Origin: Hygrocybe punicea
Lineage: Eukaryota > Basidiomycota > Agaricomycetes > Agaricales > Hygrophoraceae
NCBI GenBank assembly: GCA_963556145.1
Contig: OY744461.1
Coordinates: 8,504,891 to 8,568,890 of the forward strand
DNA: 64,000 nucleotides
Direction: 5' to 3'
Within the stretch, counting starts at the first letter, position 1. Each line of letters opens with the position of its first letter. A program made the translations under genes and the position numbers. The notes below the pieces were generated by a model, which saw only the letters and a program-made list of their open reading frames with translations, searched no databases and had not been told where the DNA came from. This document shows, one piece after another, positions 24,201-32,089 of this stretch.

Positions 24201-25989
24201 AAAGATATTGGAACCTTCACTCCAAAAGCTACTTTGGAGCCAACCACATGCATCATCCTCTGATCATATACCAGGAAGATTGGACTTATGTGTAGGCATG
24301 CCAGTGATGCTGAGGAACAATGATGCAACAGAGTGCTGCATTACCAAAGGAGCAGAGGGCATAGTTGTGGGTTGGCAGAGTGCAATAGGTCCTGAGCAAC
24401 AAACTGTACTGGACACTTTATTTGTCAGATTATTAAATCCTCCAAAAAAAATTAACATAGAAGGACTTCCTGAAAATGTTGTGCCGATTACAAAACATGT
24501 CACTTCCACCATGTGCTCATTACCCAATGATGATGTGATATCTTTGTCAAGAGAACAAGTGTTGGTACTACCTAATTTTGCAATGACTGATTATGCATGT
24601 CAAGGACGTACTCGTCCTAACAATGTAGTTGACCTCAGTAGTTGTAGAAACCACCAATCCTATTATACTTGCTTATCAAGAAGTGCTTCTGCAGCAGGAA
24701 CTATCATCATGCAAGGCTTTGATCCTAAAGTAATTACTGGGGGTGCTTCTGGATATCTCAGGCAGGAATTCAGAGAATTAGAACTGCTTGATGAGATTAC
24801 CAAACTGAAATATCAAGGACTCTTACCAGACCATGTCAAGGGAGATCAGCGAAATTCTATCATTGATCAATTTAGAAAATGGAAAGGAAAGTCATATATT
24901 CCAAAAAAAATTCATCATGCTATCGCATGGAAAGCCACGGAGCAACTAAATCAATACACAACACAGCCCTCTCCATGGCAATTAATTAAACATATGAACA
25001 AAAATCAAAAGGCAGATTTCAGAAACCTCAACTTTGTTCCTGCAAAAGGAACTGTTCCAATCACTGTCACTCATAAAAATTCGATGGCCAATGTATTGCA
25101 AAATAAAAAACGAAAATTACAACAAGTTGTAAGTTCATCTTCCATAGTGAAAAAAAGACGAAAAACAAGTACTATTGAATTAAATGAACCAAAAGGGTTT
25201 ATATGGGATGCGGAAGATTGGAGCTGTGCTTATGATTCACTCTTTACAATATTACTAGCAATATGGAATGAAGATCCATCAAGTTGGAAAAAAAGATTCA
25301 ATAGCATCAATGAAATATTAAAGATTTTGAGCTTAGGATTCAAACGATCCAAGAATCACACAACAGATTTAGAAACAGTTAGAAATACAATCAGACATTT
25401 ATTGCATCAAGATAAACCCGAAATATTTCCTTATGGTCAAGTTGGCATTGCCATAAGTGATTTGGCCCATTATATAATGAAAGCAAATGAACCAATGACT
25501 TCAACTTGTCTTAAATGTATCAATTGTGAAAACATAACCATTCTGGAAAATGATAGATGTGACGCCATCTTTCATTGTTCATATTCATTTTCTGGAACAA
25601 TCTCAACATGTCTTGCTCAAATCATAGTTAATAGACAACGGCACAAATGTCAATTGTGTTGGGGAGAGATTACTAAATTTATTGCATTTAACAAAATTCC
25701 ACCTCTAATCATGTTTACAGTTGACTCTATTGAGAATTTAATAATTAGTCAAGTTATAAACTTGTCAATTGATGACATATTCACTGCTTACACATTGAGA
25801 GGAATTGTGTACTTTGGTGATGCACATTTTACTGCCCGCATATTCATCAACAGTATGGTATGGTTTCATGATGGTATATCAACCAGATCAATTTGTATTA
25901 ATGAAGGTGATATAGATGACTTTTCAAATATTAATTTATTGTCATGTAATGGTAATAATGCTGTACTGTTTATATATGCTCAATCTTAA
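18253..25989 (+). CDS. Full-length Helitron Rep/helicase with C-terminal USP-like protease
   Basis: This is a single 2578-aa frame. It drives rolling-circle transposition: HUH nuclease nicking, 5'-to-3' helicase unwinding. Visible parts, in order, are cysteine clusters (about 330-490), a Helitron-like N domain (from about 700, PQLYPMMFPCLFPYG), the HUH motif H954-L-H956 in LTLHLHMLLW, the two catalytic tyrosines Y1144 and Y1148, a nuclear signal near 1297 (KKRRTKTKTKRARR), and a Pif1-like helicase. The helicase has Walker A GMAGTGKS (K1706) and Walker B IDEVS (D1775-E1776). After the helicase, about residues 2315-2578 look like a ubiquitin-specific protease: C2325 in WSCAYDS, a CxxC pair of zinc knuckles, and H2525 in DAHFTAR with WFHDG. 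The first 250 residues may include untranslated leader. The frame is intact, so activity is plausible. Confidence 0.92.
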   Translation: MNLHDIMHVCIAVLTYLHFLANATIFPQLCQDQLMYISLEPISAPLISALTQELGVFQRKLIEHEFAPDQGDATILMQINATQCVKFIEITKDNLTVDPLFVWTTFKNSAFKMQLRSIQYDRTYFLPPKYLFALYCLLKPITVQCRCKMINVLLMRSLLRRHDFRSYLFHCITSSLSHATLLWTTLCFIIRHSHSNIIMFNLNLFRNLFKSLYINSVHRYDYIGGGKRIPTFKFSFIQSFMLPSNNINHDSDILFEYVGHIDEQTANTLYEDRKNYACVKMSLHELLPNLTVKDIGEITTIHGIYLSKTLRRLHGQDLSVALMRHHCSACDTHVSIFHVHDIKSNKDKCKEWYKRQKMTETYECGKEETQTKMKEELDKSDEQLFPPRLPSIELKETIISNWCRDTSPECFQESGCAVCGQLVALKNMSLLSKTKVNLKILTRNNMGITRCERYHCSDPIEDIKGPVLDDTCKWICKPCVLSLNKGQTPKYALANGLWMGRIPAQLQNLTFAEQLLIARVRHNKCIVRVSSGMHKMKANAIMFQNPTPKIYQWLPPTIKELDEVLALIFTGPARPTPEDMERTPLLVRRRRVSAALEWLKLNHMDYYDLDISYENLAQYPDHGIPVVVAYRPADTNKELEATSAFDNEEEDGVEDGPCPFVVSGVTGEDLDITSPKALIARATKHLIDDHDGVLAISHARNPESFFNNPQLYPMMFPCLFPYGLGGISSIDKDVLSISDMMHKRHLLMYHDKRFQTDAYFPLIAFNQEQIKDSTTGGYLLTNKHNFNDIADRLMNINTAVLDDLSKRLSRGDRVKPDTSEEKACYKLISDLDHVAGQVKGSITNKKYMRNEIWSLISYIGAPTWFITFAPADINHPLCLYYADNKEKFYPKLRLPQDCYKLIANNPVAGARFFHFTTEMFIKHILGINESHPGLYGNTSGYYATVEEQGRLTLHLHMLLWIKGCLTPQEIRDKIMGENSDFQKRLVEYLESLCVGQFMTGSKDEVSQKMEQTMSKPEYQPPTCVMPDPPSYNCSMNCQYHNKRSTWWQRFQDVVDDLLLRLNVHNRHDGKKKPYCLNSKGECKRQFPRDIFQQTFVEPNTGALNLKHGEPWMNTVTPEVTYMLRCNSDVTSLLSGTAIKAIVAYITDYITKFSLKTYSIFEVIKSIFDKNSEMIGGDLKRKDKVRKLFTQIVNSLTSKMEIGAPMASLYMLGNPDHYTSHKFVPFFWRSYVKEVISAWSDEEIPNICEDQDNAQKVVIGKNNGAYIGLSKVNNYMFRPALYDNVSLYDWIRLATMEPKKRRTKTKTKRARREPVQNQIFDNLGCDDLSDSCTEPTNVDYSSDDNLSDVVDNDIVMEIDEILKPDSLNKNAGPEIVDKTNEVDLNKLTKFENDYTLHPNHPQYLTHHAKMKGNDPFIVPNFIPNTLPRADRGDQEYYCCTMLTFFKSWRSGKELKCKLQTWDNAFVDHEFSKRELEIMKYFGLRYECLDARDDFSAKRQKNNTADIRYSWATSNGLDELDDMHNAEFAFNGDDFNNNIDEDNNDTEILLKLGQKGQKRKDQMLIAERTLKRSGWLDDCIDGTPDIGPLIPIEPPVVQSAKFWRAAVLAKKKEIIDDRNKNLPTNTATINKLGNFQYNDVKIVDAAYINHMFIPANRADRHLIDVTINDYKLNTDQKRAFHIIANHSTLINGSDKLRMYLGGMAGTGKSQVIKALTSFFGKHNENHRFVVLAPTGGAAALVNGSTYHSILGINQGGSSRSLAQVRANLDGVDYIFIDEVSMLSCRDMYKISAQCAKARGVYDEPFGGINMIFAGDFGQLPPAMSGAPLYSGTVGVQINSSQTIANQEAAIGKALWHQITTVVILRENMRQTNQSEEDVQLRLALENMRYKACTPKDIAFLRTRVAGKGPNDPKLAQKKFRNVSVITALNAQKDKINELGIQRFAAENRRPLTSFYSIDRWNDPTSSNSKRKSHHMSTILDPIRHTKILEPSLQKLLWSQPHASSSDHIPGRLDLCVGMPVMLRNNDATECCITKGAEGIVVGWQSAIGPEQQTVLDTLFVRLLNPPKKINIEGLPENVVPITKHVTSTMCSLPNDDVISLSREQVLVLPNFAMTDYACQGRTRPNNVVDLSSCRNHQSYYTCLSRSASAAGTIIMQGFDPKVITGGASGYLRQEFRELELLDEITKLKYQGLLPDHVKGDQRNSIIDQFRKWKGKSYIPKKIHHAIAWKATEQLNQYTTQPSPWQLIKHMNKNQKADFRNLNFVPAKGTVPITVTHKNSMANVLQNKKRKLQQVVSSSSIVKKRRKTSTIELNEPKGFIWDAEDWSCAYDSLFTILLAIWNEDPSSWKKRFNSINEILKILSLGFKRSKNHTTDLETVRNTIRHLLHQDKPEIFPYGQVGIAISDLAHYIMKANEPMTSTCLKCINCENITILENDRCDAIFHCSYSFSGTISTCLAQIIVNRQRHKCQLCWGEITKFIAFNKIPPLIMFTVDSIENLIISQVINLSIDDIFTAYTLRGIVYFGDAHFTARIFINSMVWFHDGISTRSICINEGDIDDFSNINLLSCNGNNAVLFIYAQS

Positions 25990-26026
25990 TATGTGTTCTC
26001 TTGCTAAAAGAAGGGACGAGTAACAT

Positions 26027-26058
26027 GCCATGCAAAGCAATGGCCCACACCCCACTAG
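26027..26058 (+). other. Helitron 3' terminus: hairpin plus CTAG
   Basis: A hairpin (GCCATGC, AAA, GC with one bulged A, ATGGC; 26027-26044) is followed by ten bases and then CTAG (26055-26058) and a T. This matches the known Helitron 3' end of a short GC hairpin 10-12 bases before CTRR. The inverted, truncated Helitron copy begins at the very next base. Confidence 0.8.
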
Positions 26059-29000
26059 TATGCTGCATCCACTATCTTGACATCATTATATTGAAAATTT
26101 GCCAATTTATTTATGGTTGCTGTGTTTGTTGGTAAATTTTTATTTCTGTCATCGATGATTTCTTTTTTCTTTGCAAGGACTGCAGCTCTCCAAAATTTTG
26201 CTGATTGTACTACAGGTGGTTCTATAGGTATCAAAGGTCCTATATCTGGGGTACCATCAATACAATCATCGAGCCATCCTGACCTTTTCAAAGTTCTTTC
26301 AGCTATTAGCATTTGATCTTTCCTCTTTTGTCCTTTTTGACCAAGTTTCAGGAGTATTTCTGTGTCATTATTGTCTTCATCAATGTTGTTGTTGAAGTCG
26401 TCGCCGTTAAATGCAAATTCAGCATTGTGCATGTCATCCAGTTCATCAAGACCGTTTGAGGTCGCCCATGAATACCTTATATCTGCAGTATTATTCTTCT
26501 GACGTTTAGCAGAGAAATCATCTCTTGCATCCAAACACTCATACCGCAGACCAAAGTATTTCATGATCTCGAGCTCTCTTTTAGAAAACTCATGGTCTAC
26601 AAAAGCATTATCCCATGTTTGTAATTTACATTTGAGTTCTTTGCCACTTCTCCATGACTTGAAAAATGTTAACATTGTACAACAATAATATTCTTGATCA
26701 CCACGGTCAGCCCTTGGCAAAGTGTTTGGAATAAAATTAGGAACTATGAAGGGATCATTCCCTTTCATTTTGGCATGGTGGGTAAGATATTGTGGATGAT
26801 TGGGATGTAAAGTATAATCATTTTCAAATTTTGTCAATTTATTAAGATCAACTTCATTTGTTTTATCAACTATTTCTGGGCCTGCATTTTTATTCAAACT
26901 ATCAGGTTTTAGAATTTCATCTATCTCCATGACTATATCATTATCAACGACATCAGACAAGTTGTCATCACTGGAATAGTCAACATTAGTAGGTTCAGTG
27001 CAAGAGTCAGACAAATCATCACAGCCTAGATTGTCAAAAATTTGGTTTTGCACTGGTTCTCTTCTGGCCCTTTTGGTCTTTGTTTTGGTGCGTCTTTTCT
27101 TTGGTTCCATAGTGGCAAGACGTATCCAGTCATACAGTGATACATTATCATACAAGGCTGGTCTGAACATATAATTATTTACTTTGGAAAGTCCAATGTA
27201 TGCGCCATTATTCTTACCAATAACAACCTTTTGTGCATTATCTTGGTCTTCACATATATTGGGAATTTCTTCATCAGACCATGCACTGATAACCTCTTTA
27301 ACATAAGATCTCCAAAAGAATGGCACAAATTTATGACTGGTGTAGTGATCAGGATTTCCAAGCATATATAATGAAGCCATTGGAGCACCAATTTCCATTT
27401 TGGAGGTGAGTGAATTGACTATTTGTGTAAACAGTTTTCTGACTTTGTCTTTTCTTTTCAGGTCGCCACCAATCATTTCGGAATTCTTATCAAAAATACT
27501 TTTTATCACTTCAAAAATGCTATAGGTCTTCAAGGAGAATTTTGTAATATAATCTGTTATGTATGCAACTATGGCCTTTATAGCAGTACCTGATAATAAG
27601 CTGGTCACATCAGAATTGCATCGTAGCATATATGTAACTTCAGGTGTCACCGTGTTCATCCAAGGTTCACCATGCTTGAGGTTGAGAGCACCAGTGTTAG
27701 GTTCTACAAAGGTTTGTTGAAAGATATCACGGGGAAATTGTCGTTTACATTCACCTTTCGAATTAAGACAATATGGCTTTTTTTTGCCATCATGCCTGTT
27801 ATGTACATTTAATCGCAATAAAAGATCATCTACAACATCTTGAAACCTTTGCCACCATGTTGATCTTTTGTTGTGATATTGACAATTCATGGAACAATTA
27901 TATGATGGTGGATCTGGCATGACACATGTTGGTGGTTGATATTCAGGTTTCGACATTGTCTGTTCCATTTTCTGTGATACCTCATCTTTAGAACCTGTCA
28001 TGAATTGTCCTACACACAAACTTTCCAAATATTCCACTAATCTTTTCTGAAAGTCAGAATTTTCACCCATAATTTTGTCACGTATTTCCTGAGGTGTAAG
28101 GCATCCCTTTATCCACAACAGCATATGAAGATGCAAGGTAAGACGTCCTTGTTCCTCTACCGTTGCATAATAACCTGATGTGTTTCCATACAGGCCAGGA
28201 TGAGATTCATTTATTCCTAATATATGTTTGATGAACATTTCAGTAGTAAAGTGAAAAAAGCGGGCTCCAGCAACTGGATTGTTTGCAATTAGTTTGTAAC
28301 AATCCTGGGGTAGACGTAGTTTAGGATAAAACTTTTCTTTGTTGTCAGCATAATATAAGCATAGTGGGTGATTGATGTCTGCAGGTGCAAAAGTGATAAA
28401 CCAAGTCGGAGCACCAATATAGGATATCAGAGACCAAATCTCATTTCGCATGTATTTCTTGTTAGTAATTGAACCTTTGACCTGACCAGCTACGTGATCC
28501 AGATCAGAAATGAGTTTATAGCATGCTTTCTCTTCTGATGTATCCGGTTTGACTCTATCACCTCTAGATAATCTTTTAGAGAGGTCATCCAAAACAGCTG
28601 TATTGATATTCATCAGGCGATTTGCAATATCGTTGAAATTATGTTTATTAGTCAACAAATATCCTCCGGTTGTACTGTCTTTGATTTGTTCTTGATTGAA
28701 TGCAATCAATGGAAAATAGGCATCGGTTTGAAATCTTTTGTCATGGTACATCAGGAGATGTCTTTTGTGCATCATATCACTGATGCTTAAAACATCATTG
28801 TCTATGCTGCTAATACCACCCAAGCCATATGGAAATAGGCAGGGAAACATCATAGGATATAACTGAGGATTATTAAAGAACGATTCTGGATTTCTAGCAT
28901 GGCTTATGGCAAGAACACCACCATGGTCATCTATCAAGTGCTTGGTCGCTCTAGCTATTAATGCTCTTGGACTTGTAATATCTAGATTTTCGCCAGTTAT

Positions 29001-31001
29001 TCCACTAACAACAAAGGGACAAGGCCCATCTTCCACACCATCTTCCACTTCATTGTCAAATGCACTAGTGGCTTCTGGTTCCTTATTTGTGTCTGCTGGT
29101 CGATATGCAACCACAACAGGAATTCCATGATCTGGATATTGTGCTAGATTTTCATAGGAGATATCTAAATCATAGTAATCCATGTGATTCAATTTCAGCC
29201 ATTCTAAAGCTGCTGAAACTCGCCTTCGGCGAACCAATAAAGGCGTTCGCTCCATGTCTTCTGGAGTTGGTCTGGCAGGACCAGTGAAAATCAAGGCTAG
29301 CACTTCATCAAGTTCTTTAATTGTTGGAGGCAACCGTTGATATATCTTTGGTGTTGGGTTTTGAAACATGATGGCATTTGCTTTCATTTTATGCATCCCA
29401 GAGGAGACACGAACAATACATTTGTTGTGACGAACACGGGCAATCAAAAGTTGTTCAGCAAATGTTAGATTTTGAAGTTGTGCAGGAATTCTTCCCATCC
29501 AAAGTCCATTTGCCAAAGCATATTTGGGAGTTTGGCCTTTATTCAGACTGAGCACACATGGTTTGCATATCCATTTACATGTGTCATCTAGCACTGGACC
29601 TTTGATATCCTCTATTGGATCAGAACAATGATATCGTTCACATCTTGTGATTCCCATATTGTCTCTAGTTAATATTTTCAGATTAACCTTTGTCTTTGAC
29701 AATAAAGACATGTTTTTCAATGCAACCAATTGACCACATACAGCACACCCACTTTCTTGGAAACATTCAGGTGATGTATCTCTGCACCAGTTGCTGATTA
29801 TGGTTTCCTTCAATTCAATAGATGGAGGAGGAGGAGGAAATAATTGCTCATCTGACTTGTCCAATTCTTCTTTCATTTGAGCCTGAGTTTCTTCTTTGCC
29901 GCACTCATTTGTTTCTGTCATTTTTTGTCTTCTGTACCACTGTTTACACAGGTCTTTATGTGATTTAATATCATGCACATGAAAAATAGAAACATGAGTA
30001 TCACAAGCTGAACAATTATGCCTCATTAATGCCACAGATAGATCTTGTCCATGTAATCTTCGTAATGTCTTTGACAAATATATACCATGTATTGTTGTTA
30101 TTTCACCAATATCCTTCACTGTCAAATTTGGCAGAAGTTCATGTAAAGGCATTTTAACACATGCATATGTTTTTCTATCTTCATATAAAGTGTTGGCTGT
30201 TTGTTCATCAATATGCCCCACATATTCGAATAATATGTCAGAATCATGGTTGATATTATTAGACGGTAGCATAAAAGATTGAAGAAAGCTAAACTTGAAT
30301 GTTGGTATTCGTTTACCACCACCAATGTAGTCATATCTATGAACGAAATTTATATATAAAGATTTAAACAAGTGTCCGAATAAATTCAAATTGAACACAA
30401 TTATGTTTGAACGGCTATGCCGTATTATGAAACATAGTGTGGTCCACAGCAACGTTGCATGTGATAGAGAACTAGTAATACAATGAAATAAATATGTTTT
30501 GAAATCATGTCGTCTCAATAGCGATCGCATGAGCAATGCTTTGATCATTTTACAACGACATTGGACAGTGATAGGTTTGAGAAGACAATACAAAGCAAAG
30601 AGATATTTAGGAGGTAAGAAATATCTTCTGGCATATTGAATAGAACGTATTCGCATTTTGAAGGCGCTATTTTTAAATGTAGTCCAAACGAATAATGGAT
30701 CGACTGTCAAGTTATCTTTTGTTTCTTTTGTTATTCCAATGATCTTTACATATAGTGTTGCATTTATTTGCATCAATATTGTTGCATCGCCCTGATCTGG
30801 GGCCAACTCATGTTCTATGAGTTTTCTTTGAAAAACACCCAATTCTTGGGTCAAGGTCGATATCACAGGACATGAAATTGGTTCAGGAGAGATATACATA
30901 AGTTTGTCTTGGCATAGTTGTGGAAACAATGTTGCATTTGCAAGGAAATATAGATAAGTCAAACATGCAATGCAGACACGGATGATGTTGTGGGGATTCA
31001 T
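26055..31001 (-). CDS. Truncated inverted Helitron copy (Rep part only)
   Basis: This 1648-aa frame is the mirror of residues 1-1645 of the full-length copy. It keeps the zinc clusters, the Helitron-like N domain, the HUH motif, both Rep tyrosines and the nuclear signal. It stops after VDAAY, so the helicase and protease are absent. The stop codon TAG is formed by the complement of the neighbouring Helitron's terminal CTAG. Compared with the full copy, the first 170 residues are roughly 83% identical by eye. From about residue 780 onward I see almost no differences. The frame has no internal stops despite the truncation, so a Rep-only protein could still be made. Confidence 0.88.
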   Translation of the reverse strand: MNPHNIIRVCIACLTYLYFLANATLFPQLCQDKLMYISPEPISCPVISTLTQELGVFQRKLIEHELAPDQGDATILMQINATLYVKIIGITKETKDNLTVDPLFVWTTFKNSAFKMRIRSIQYARRYFLPPKYLFALYCLLKPITVQCRCKMIKALLMRSLLRRHDFKTYLFHCITSSLSHATLLWTTLCFIIRHSRSNIIVFNLNLFGHLFKSLYINFVHRYDYIGGGKRIPTFKFSFLQSFMLPSNNINHDSDILFEYVGHIDEQTANTLYEDRKTYACVKMPLHELLPNLTVKDIGEITTIHGIYLSKTLRRLHGQDLSVALMRHNCSACDTHVSIFHVHDIKSHKDLCKQWYRRQKMTETNECGKEETQAQMKEELDKSDEQLFPPPPPSIELKETIISNWCRDTSPECFQESGCAVCGQLVALKNMSLLSKTKVNLKILTRDNMGITRCERYHCSDPIEDIKGPVLDDTCKWICKPCVLSLNKGQTPKYALANGLWMGRIPAQLQNLTFAEQLLIARVRHNKCIVRVSSGMHKMKANAIMFQNPTPKIYQRLPPTIKELDEVLALIFTGPARPTPEDMERTPLLVRRRRVSAALEWLKLNHMDYYDLDISYENLAQYPDHGIPVVVAYRPADTNKEPEATSAFDNEVEDGVEDGPCPFVVSGITGENLDITSPRALIARATKHLIDDHGGVLAISHARNPESFFNNPQLYPMMFPCLFPYGLGGISSIDNDVLSISDMMHKRHLLMYHDKRFQTDAYFPLIAFNQEQIKDSTTGGYLLTNKHNFNDIANRLMNINTAVLDDLSKRLSRGDRVKPDTSEEKACYKLISDLDHVAGQVKGSITNKKYMRNEIWSLISYIGAPTWFITFAPADINHPLCLYYADNKEKFYPKLRLPQDCYKLIANNPVAGARFFHFTTEMFIKHILGINESHPGLYGNTSGYYATVEEQGRLTLHLHMLLWIKGCLTPQEIRDKIMGENSDFQKRLVEYLESLCVGQFMTGSKDEVSQKMEQTMSKPEYQPPTCVMPDPPSYNCSMNCQYHNKRSTWWQRFQDVVDDLLLRLNVHNRHDGKKKPYCLNSKGECKRQFPRDIFQQTFVEPNTGALNLKHGEPWMNTVTPEVTYMLRCNSDVTSLLSGTAIKAIVAYITDYITKFSLKTYSIFEVIKSIFDKNSEMIGGDLKRKDKVRKLFTQIVNSLTSKMEIGAPMASLYMLGNPDHYTSHKFVPFFWRSYVKEVISAWSDEEIPNICEDQDNAQKVVIGKNNGAYIGLSKVNNYMFRPALYDNVSLYDWIRLATMEPKKRRTKTKTKRARREPVQNQIFDNLGCDDLSDSCTEPTNVDYSSDDNLSDVVDNDIVMEIDEILKPDSLNKNAGPEIVDKTNEVDLNKLTKFENDYTLHPNHPQYLTHHAKMKGNDPFIVPNFIPNTLPRADRGDQEYYCCTMLTFFKSWRSGKELKCKLQTWDNAFVDHEFSKRELEIMKYFGLRYECLDARDDFSAKRQKNNTADIRYSWATSNGLDELDDMHNAEFAFNGDDFNNNIDEDNNDTEILLKLGQKGQKRKDQMLIAERTLKRSGWLDDCIDGTPDIGPLIPIEPPVVQSAKFWRAAVLAKKKEIIDDRNKNLPTNTATINKLANFQYNDVKIVDAAY

Positions 31002-32089
31002 GAGGATTTGTGACAGTAAGAGGAAACACCGCCCATTTAACTAGTCAAGTGGTTCGGATCATGAATAACAATTAACACAATGGGATTGATCATATGACAT
31101 TATATTATTTGTAAGCTTTTCCCAAAACACCATAAGGCGTGCCTGAATCTTTAGAAATCTGTGTTTACTTTTTTTATTCCATTCTATGTTCCTGTGACAT
31201 GCCTTGATACAGGCCAAAAATGCATCTGTATCATGAATAGCTGCCTTACGATCTTATTAGGGGTCTGGCTGACAAGACATTGATCAAACCGACTGAGAAG
31301 AACAATGGTACCCCCTTTTAAGATATTTTGTGGATTTAATCTTCAGAGTCTCAGTGATATTTATTTCTGGCTTGCTCAACAGACAAAACAGGTATTGAAG
31401 TTGAACAACCAGGCTGTTTGACAACTGTGCATATTTGACAATTGCTTGGTAATTCATGGAAATTATCATTGTTCTTCATCCTTGTCAGAAATACATTGTC
31501 ATTTTTATGGAGCTGTACGTATCATTCCCACACAAGTATACTGTATTATTCCGGTACCAAAGAGTCATAGCTCCCCTTGGAGTGACAGTTATATCTTCCA
31601 CTACAAGAGGGGGTTTTGTTACTCTTGTATCATTGTATCCTCATTTAATAGGTCCATAAAGTTCGTGATTCTGGTTTCTTACATATATTCAATTTGAATT
31701 TTCATTAGCCCGAATGAGAGTCATCTCAGGTTGTCCTTCTCAAGTTGAGTGTGTAGGTGGTTGTACAACTGAACTGAAAGTAATGCATTCACCAGGATAT
31801 ATTTTAGACAAACAGATTTTCAGTCAACAAGATTGATGCCTTATGCTGTATCTATGCTCACTATCATGCTCAATTCTTATGGTCATAGGACAGTAACACA
31901 AACCATTTTTAACGGAGCAAAAAGAAATACATATATAGAAACTGTACAAATGTTAATAGTAGCGATGTATGAGGAGGACATTTGAGGGCACAGATTGTCA
32001 CCAAGTTTCCAGAAATCAACGACTGGGATACAGTTTTTTTAGTCAAATATAATGAATACTCCACAAAAGAAGGACTTACTCCTCCAAAA
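31002..32089. other. Spacer 5' of the truncated Helitron and 3' of gene A (right)
   Basis: Helitron-arm homology continues to about 31145. The stretch 31146-31640 has no match to the left arm and no gene. From about 31640 to 32089 it mirrors the 3' flank of gene A on the left. No further features were seen. Confidence 0.5.
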
